This document shows, in pieces, positions 13,832 through 16,624 of a stretch of DNA of 16,624 nucleotides. This DNA comes from Paracoccaceae bacterium (GTDB taxonomy: Bacteria > Pseudomonadota > Alphaproteobacteria > Rhodobacterales > Rhodobacteraceae), in the NCBI GenBank assembly GCA_016937725.1, contig JAFGVZ010000217.1, positions 1 through 16,624 on the forward strand. The letters run 5' to 3'. A model generated the notes under the pieces. That model did no database searches, was not told where the DNA came from, and saw nothing but the letters and a program-made list of their open reading frames with translations. A program made the translations under genes and the position numbers. Within the stretch, counting starts at the first letter, position 1. Every line of letters starts with the position of its first letter.

Positions 13832-13860
13832 CACATACGCAGGCAACGGCACAGTTTCAA
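13832..13860 (-). promoter_or_regulatory. Candidate sigma-70 promoter for secE-nusG
   Basis: Reading the minus strand, TTGAAA (13860-13855) is followed after exactly 17 bases by TATGTG (13837-13832). The -35 matches consensus at five of six bases and the -10 at three of six. It lies just past the stop of the sulfotransferase-like ORF and about 40 bp before the secE ATG, the right place for a dedicated secE promoter. Confidence 0.5.
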
Positions 13861-13874
13861 GCGGGTTTCGACCG

Positions 13875-14747
13875 TCATGCGCCCGGCTCTGCGGGCAAAC
13901 GCAGAAAGGTGACATCGGGCAAGGCTTCAATCCGCGTGCAATCCTCGCGGTAACGCGCAAGATCGGCAGCCAAGGCCTCGGCACCAAACGGCGCTGGACC
14001 GGGGTTTTCGTCCGATTTGGGATAAAGACTGCGCGCCTCTCGGACCACTTCGGTCACATCGCGTGACGGGTCGGCTTGCAGCACTGCCTTGGCGTGGTCG
14101 AGCGCGCGGGCAGATGTGCCCACCAACCGCTTGCGTTCGGGCAGATCGAACCCGCGCCCGCGCCCCAACATGTCCTCGAACAGCAGGGGCGTGATGGCCG
14201 GGTAATCCTCGTATCGCCAGACGACCACACGGGTCACGCCCGGCACCGCGCCAAGCCGCTGCACGAGGTCGGACCAGCGCAGCGCATCGGGACTCATCTT
14301 GGCGGTATACTCCGCCATCGGCGCGAACCGGCCTGCATTTTGTTGCTGGCCATGGGCCGAAGTCAGAAACGCCAAAGGTGCGCGGATCGACACGTAGATC
14401 GTGGCATTCCGACACTCCAAGGCTTGCATCAGCCGGGTCAACCGGGGCGCGGCGGCGGGGTAAAACCGCGCACCTTTCGCCACCAGATCGGCGCGGGTGG
14501 TGCCAAGGATATTTTCTTCCGACAGGACAAGCTTGCACATACGGTTGCGGTGGAACGCGTCGAGCAGCGCGTTCGGCGCGGCGATGGGCTTGCCTGCCAA
14601 ACGCGGCAAAGGCAATTTGCCACGCAACAATTCGGGGCCGAAATAAGCAACACCCTTTTGGCGCAGAATACCGCGCGCCTTGCTGAAACCATGCTGTAGG
14701 TGAGACGTGGCCGTTTTGTGCGCGCCGACATGGATGGCCAGTGTCAG
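13875..14747 (-). CDS. Sulfotransferase-like P-loop protein; no canonical start codon
   Basis: About 290 residues. The N-terminal part reads TLAIHVGAHKTATSHLQHGF, which resembles the 5'-phosphosulfate-binding loop of bacterial sulfotransferase-like proteins. Later segments fit that fold: KLVLSEENILGTT, then ATIYVSIRAPLAFLTSAHGQ with an Arg as in the 3'-phosphate-binding motif, and VVVWRYEDYP. The substrate is unknown. The frame is open well past 14747 but only because it reads through tRNA-Trp. Between the tRNA end (14774) and the P-loop there is no ATG, GTG or TTG in frame. The only near-cognate choices are CTG at 14771, 14747 or 14741. I place the start at 14747 because the product then begins like relatives. 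It may be a CTG start, a lost start codon, or a longer transcript read from within the tRNA. Confidence 0.6.
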   Translation of the reverse strand: MTLAIHVGAHKTATSHLQHGFSKARGILRQKGVAYFGPELLRGKLPLPRLAGKPIAAPNALLDAFHRNRMCKLVLSEENILGTTRADLVAKGARFYPAAAPRLTRLMQALECRNATIYVSIRAPLAFLTSAHGQQQNAGRFAPMAEYTAKMSPDALRWSDLVQRLGAVPGVTRVVVWRYEDYPAITPLLFEDMLGRGRGFDLPERKRLVGTSARALDHAKAVLQADPSRDVTEVVREARSLYPKSDENPGPAPFGAEALAADLARYREDCTRIEALPDVTFLRLPAEPGA

Positions 14748-14773
14748 GCCCGGCTTGATCGTCGTTTCCAGAC

Positions 14774-14849
14774 TGGCAGGGGCGGGGGGACTCGAACCCA
14801 CGACCCTCGGTTTTGGAGACCGATGCTCTACCAACTGAGCTACACCCCT
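14774..14849 (-). tRNA. tRNA-Trp (anticodon CCA)
   Basis: A complete 76-base cloverleaf. The acceptor stem AGGGGTG pairs with CGCCCCT, the D arm is GCTC...GAGC, the anticodon stem is TCGGT/ACCGA, and the loop CTCCAAA holds anticodon CCA at 14816-14814. The T arm contains GGTTCGAGTCC. The discriminator is G and CCA is encoded. It is the only tRNA-Trp visible here, upstream of secE as in many alphaproteobacteria but separated from it by the sulfotransferase-like ORF. A possible promoter is TTGATC upstream on the minus strand, but its -10 is weak. Confidence 0.97.
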
Positions 14850-14907
14850 AAGTCTGTGCCGCGATGGGTATGCCAGCCCTTTGCCAAGATCAAGAGGGAA
14901 AAGTGGC

Positions 14908-15567
14908 CTACACGGTGTCGATTTCGTCTTGCGCGGCCTGCAACCGCGCGACATTGGCCCCGCAAATGGCGACTTCGTAGCGTTCGACCATCTCAATAGG
15001 CCAATCCCACCACGCGATTTGCTGCAACTGCGCCGCAACATCCGCCGGGAACCGTTCGCTGATCACGCGCGCGGGGTTGCCGGCCACGACCTGCTAGGGC
15101 GCGACCCTGCCGCCCACGACAGCGCCCGCGCCGACGATCACCCCATCGCCGATGCGCGCGCCGGGAAGGATGCGCGCACCCTGCCCGATCCAAACATCAT
15201 GGCCGATCACGGTATCCGGCCCCGGACCCGGCAAGGATGGAGCGCCCTCGAACCGGCCATGGAAAATGGCGAAAGGATAGGTCGAGATTCCATCGCGCCG
15301 GTGATTGGCCGAGGATGTGATGAACAGCACCCCGTCTGCGATCTGGCAGAATTTGCCGATCACAAGCTTTTCGGGCGAGAAGTCATAGAGGTAAGGGGCC
15401 AGATGCGCCGCCCAATCGGCGGGCGGATGGTGCGCGCTGGCATAGCTATACTCCCCGATTTCCCAGCGCGGATGGTCGATCACCGCGCGCAGAAACACGG
15501 TCGCGCGGTGCGCCGTGCCATCCGGCTGCGTGACCGGATAGGCTGTATCGGGAAGCGGAAAACTCAT
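14908..15567 (-). pseudogene. CatB/Vat-like hexapeptide acetyltransferase interrupted by an amber codon
   Basis: This gene is a left-handed beta-helix O-acetyltransferase of the CatB/Vat (XAT) type, which moves acetyl from acetyl-CoA to a hydroxyl group. From the ATG at 15567 (AGGGTGAC upstream) the frame gives 157 residues and then TAG at 15096-15094. Visible motifs are IGKFCQIADGVLFIT, SANHRRDGISTYPF with likely catalytic His89, and IGHDVWIGQGARILPG. Beyond the TAG the same frame runs 61 more codons to a TAG at 14908. It encodes exactly the expected family ending, QVVAGNPARVISERFPAD and IAWWDWPIEMVERY. Relatives have Tyr where the TAG stands (VAPY-x-VV-x-GNPAR), so a single TAC or TAT to TAG change explains it. 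The truncated product would lose its last helix turn and C-terminal helices. A sequencing error is possible. Confidence 0.82.
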
Positions 15568-15630
15568 GTCACCCTGCCCATTAGGTGCGACATGATTAAC
15601 CGTTCCGCGCCATTCGGGCAAGCTTGGTGC

Positions 15631-16149
15631 TCAGGACTTCTTGACGAATTGCGTCAGGATCACGATGCGCTGGTCGTTCACGCGGCCCTCGATCTGGTCG
15701 GGATTATCCGCCACAAGCGAAATGCCCCGCACCGCCGTGCCGCGCTTGGCGGTGAAATTCGCGCCCTTCACGGTCAGATCCTTGATCAGCACCACCGTAT
15801 CCCCCTGCACAAGCGCTTGGCCGTTGCTGTCGCGGTGGGCGCTGGTCGTTGGGGCGGCAATGGGTTGCGCCTGCGCCTGTTCCAGCAAATCGGGGTCCAA
15901 CCAGACCGATTCCAGAAGCTCTGCCGCCCAAGCCTCGGCACGCAACGCATGGGTCAGACGGTAGGCCGCGACTTGCACGGCGGCATTCTCGCTCCAGATA
16001 GCGGATTGCAGACAGGTCCAATGCGGATCGGGCGCAACCGCACCCCCCAACCCAGCCGCGCAGGTCGCGCAAAGGGCAATATCGCCCACCGGGTCGACAG
16101 CCACCATCTGAACAGGGCCAGCGGCGGAACACAGGGCACAATCTGACAT
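15631..16149 (-). CDS. PhnA/YjdM-type zinc-ribbon protein
   Basis: This 172-residue protein starts with a four-cysteine zinc ribbon (Cys4, Cys7, Cys27, Cys30; MSDCALCSA and LCATCAAG). It ends with the PhnA domain at about 107-172 (DSNGQALVQGDTVVLIKDL, then VKGANFTAKRGTAVRGISLV and the terminal FVKKS). Homologues are often called alkylphosphonate utilisation protein PhnA, but that name comes from gene position. E. coli YjdM is not a proven phosphonate enzyme, and its role is unclear. A central segment (40-105) is less conserved in my view. The ATG at 16149 has AAAGGAAAA upstream; the ORF extension to 16305 overlaps the ABC gene and is rejected. No phosphonate genes are nearby. Confidence 0.85.
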   Translation of the reverse strand: MSDCALCSAAGPVQMVAVDPVGDIALCATCAAGLGGAVAPDPHWTCLQSAIWSENAAVQVAAYRLTHALRAEAWAAELLESVWLDPDLLEQAQAQPIAAPTTSAHRDSNGQALVQGDTVVLIKDLTVKGANFTAKRGTAVRGISLVADNPDQIEGRVNDQRIVILTQFVKKS

Positions 16150-16210
16150 GGGTTTTCCTTTGCGAAGTGGCTGATCGGGGGTTACGCCCACCCTGCCGCG
16201 CAAGCAAGCC

Positions 16211-16624
16211 CTACAGGTCCAGAAACCCGCCCGACTGGCGCGCCCAAAGCCGTGCATATATCCCGTCCTTCGCCAGAAGTTCAGAATGTGTGCCGCTTTC
16301 CACAATGCGGCCCGCTTCCATCACCACCAGCCGGTCCATGGCGGCAATGGTCGACAAACGGTGCGCGATGGCGATGACCGTCTTGCCCTGCATCAGCTTT
16401 TCGAGCTGCGCCTGAATGGCGGCTTCAACCTCTGAATCAAGCGCCGAGGTCGCCTCGTCCAGCACCAGAATGGGCGCGTCTTTCAACGCGGCGCGGGCAA
16501 TGGCAATGCGCTGGCGCTGCCCGCCCGACAGCTTCACGCCGCGCTCGCCCACATGCGCGTCCAGACCCCGGCGGCCCTTGGCGTCTTCCAACCCTTCGAT
16601 GAAGGCGCGCGCTTCGGCCAGATC
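16211..16624 (-). CDS. ABC-type exporter ATPase, C-terminal part (cut by window edge)
   Basis: The end of a fused ABC exporter half-transporter is visible. The reading frame runs through the window edge, so the membrane domain and Walker A lie to the right. The 137 visible residues contain the ABC signature KLSGGQRQRIAIARAAL, Walker B ILVLDEATSALDSEVE, the switch histidine AIAHRLS and the usual ending GRIVESGTHSELL. This family exports lipids, drugs or peptides across the inner membrane as a dimer. The part seen looks like the MsbA/multidrug branch, but the substrate cannot be told. The stop at 16211 lies 61 bases before the phnA-like ATG on the same strand. Confidence 0.9.
   Translation of the reverse strand, partial: DLAEARAFIEGLEDAKGRRGLDAHVGERGVKLSGGQRQRIAIARAALKDAPILVLDEATSALDSEVEAAIQAQLEKLMQGKTVIAIAHRLSTIAAMDRLVVMEAGRIVESGTHSELLAKDGIYARLWARQSGGFLDL

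Noticed and set aside
13793..13987. N-terminal extension of SecE
   Set aside because: It has no SecE-like sequence and overlaps the secE promoter and the upstream ORF. The ATG at 13792 has a ribosome binding site.
14748..15041. N-terminal 98 residues of the open frame that continues into the sulfotransferase-like gene
   Set aside because: This stretch is the translation of tRNA-Trp and its flank; the peptide GVAQLVEHRSPKPRVVGSS is a well-known tRNA artefact.
15094..15096. UAG read as pyrrolysine or by programmed recoding
   Set aside because: No Pyl genes or recoding signal are seen, the family is not known to use it, and TAG ends several normal genes here. A nonsense mutation is simpler.
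14881..16146. 421-residue open frame on the plus strand
   Set aside because: It lies antisense to the acetyltransferase and PhnA-like genes. It is rich in Arg, Gly and His, as expected of a shadow frame.
15631..16149. Phosphonate metabolism locus implied by the PhnA name
   Set aside because: No C-P lyase or phosphonatase gene is nearby, and the name of this family reflects history and not a shown activity.

Overview
The window is ordinary-looking chromosomal DNA of an alphaproteobacterium, almost certainly a Rhodobacterales (Rhodobacteraceae/Paracoccaceae) species. The reasons are high G+C, genes that overlap at ATGA or TGATG junctions, an RpoH-type sigma factor resembling the RpoHII group with an RpoE-like promoter, the pgsA-moaD-moaE and dut-moeB neighbourhoods, and tRNA-Trp near secE-nusG-rplKA. 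The genus cannot be settled from sequence alone. No prophage, transposon, CRISPR array or defence system is visible, and no stretch over 300 bp lacks a gene.

Layout. Bases 1-1463 (+) hold the end of glutathione synthetase and an overlapping HSL-type alpha/beta hydrolase. Bases 1420-2943 (-) hold a YifB/ComM-type AAA ATPase. Bases 3131-7016 (+) form one tight run: an RpoHII-like sigma factor, a ChaN-like exported protein, a stand-alone CoaB (coenzyme A synthesis), dUTPase and a membrane-anchored MoeB/ThiF-like E1 enzyme. Bases 6990-8918 (-) encode a CpdB-type metallophosphoesterase that diverges from nudC (+) across a palindrome-rich gap. pgsA, moaD and moaE (+) follow and end at a hairpin cluster and a strong bidirectional terminator. 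From there to the right edge every gene is on the minus strand. In transcription order from the right edge these are an ABC-exporter ATPase fragment, a PhnA-type zinc-ribbon protein, a nonsense-interrupted CatB/Vat-like acetyltransferase, tRNA-Trp, a sulfotransferase-like ORF, secE, nusG, rplK and rplA.

How the genes relate. MoeB-like, MoaD and MoaE proteins can together supply the sulfur-transfer step of molybdopterin synthesis, although moeB lies about 3.8 kb from moaDE. The secE-nusG-rplK-rplA block is standard transcription, translation and secretion machinery, and its intergenic gaps carry strong hairpins that probably regulate it. The stress sigma factor gene overlaps the ChaN-like gene, which suggests co-expression.

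Most unusual points. (1) The acetyltransferase frame is broken by one TAG, and 61 family-like codons continue intact beyond it. (2) The sulfotransferase-like ORF starts directly at the 3' end of tRNA-Trp with no ATG, GTG or TTG before its P-loop-like motif. (3) CoaB lacks the usual fused CoaC half, with an in-frame stop and its own ribosome binding site just upstream. (4) The MoeB-like protein carries about 80 extra N-terminal residues with three predicted membrane spans. I found no convincing wholly new system; the candidates for novelty are these gene-structure oddities and the intergenic hairpins.
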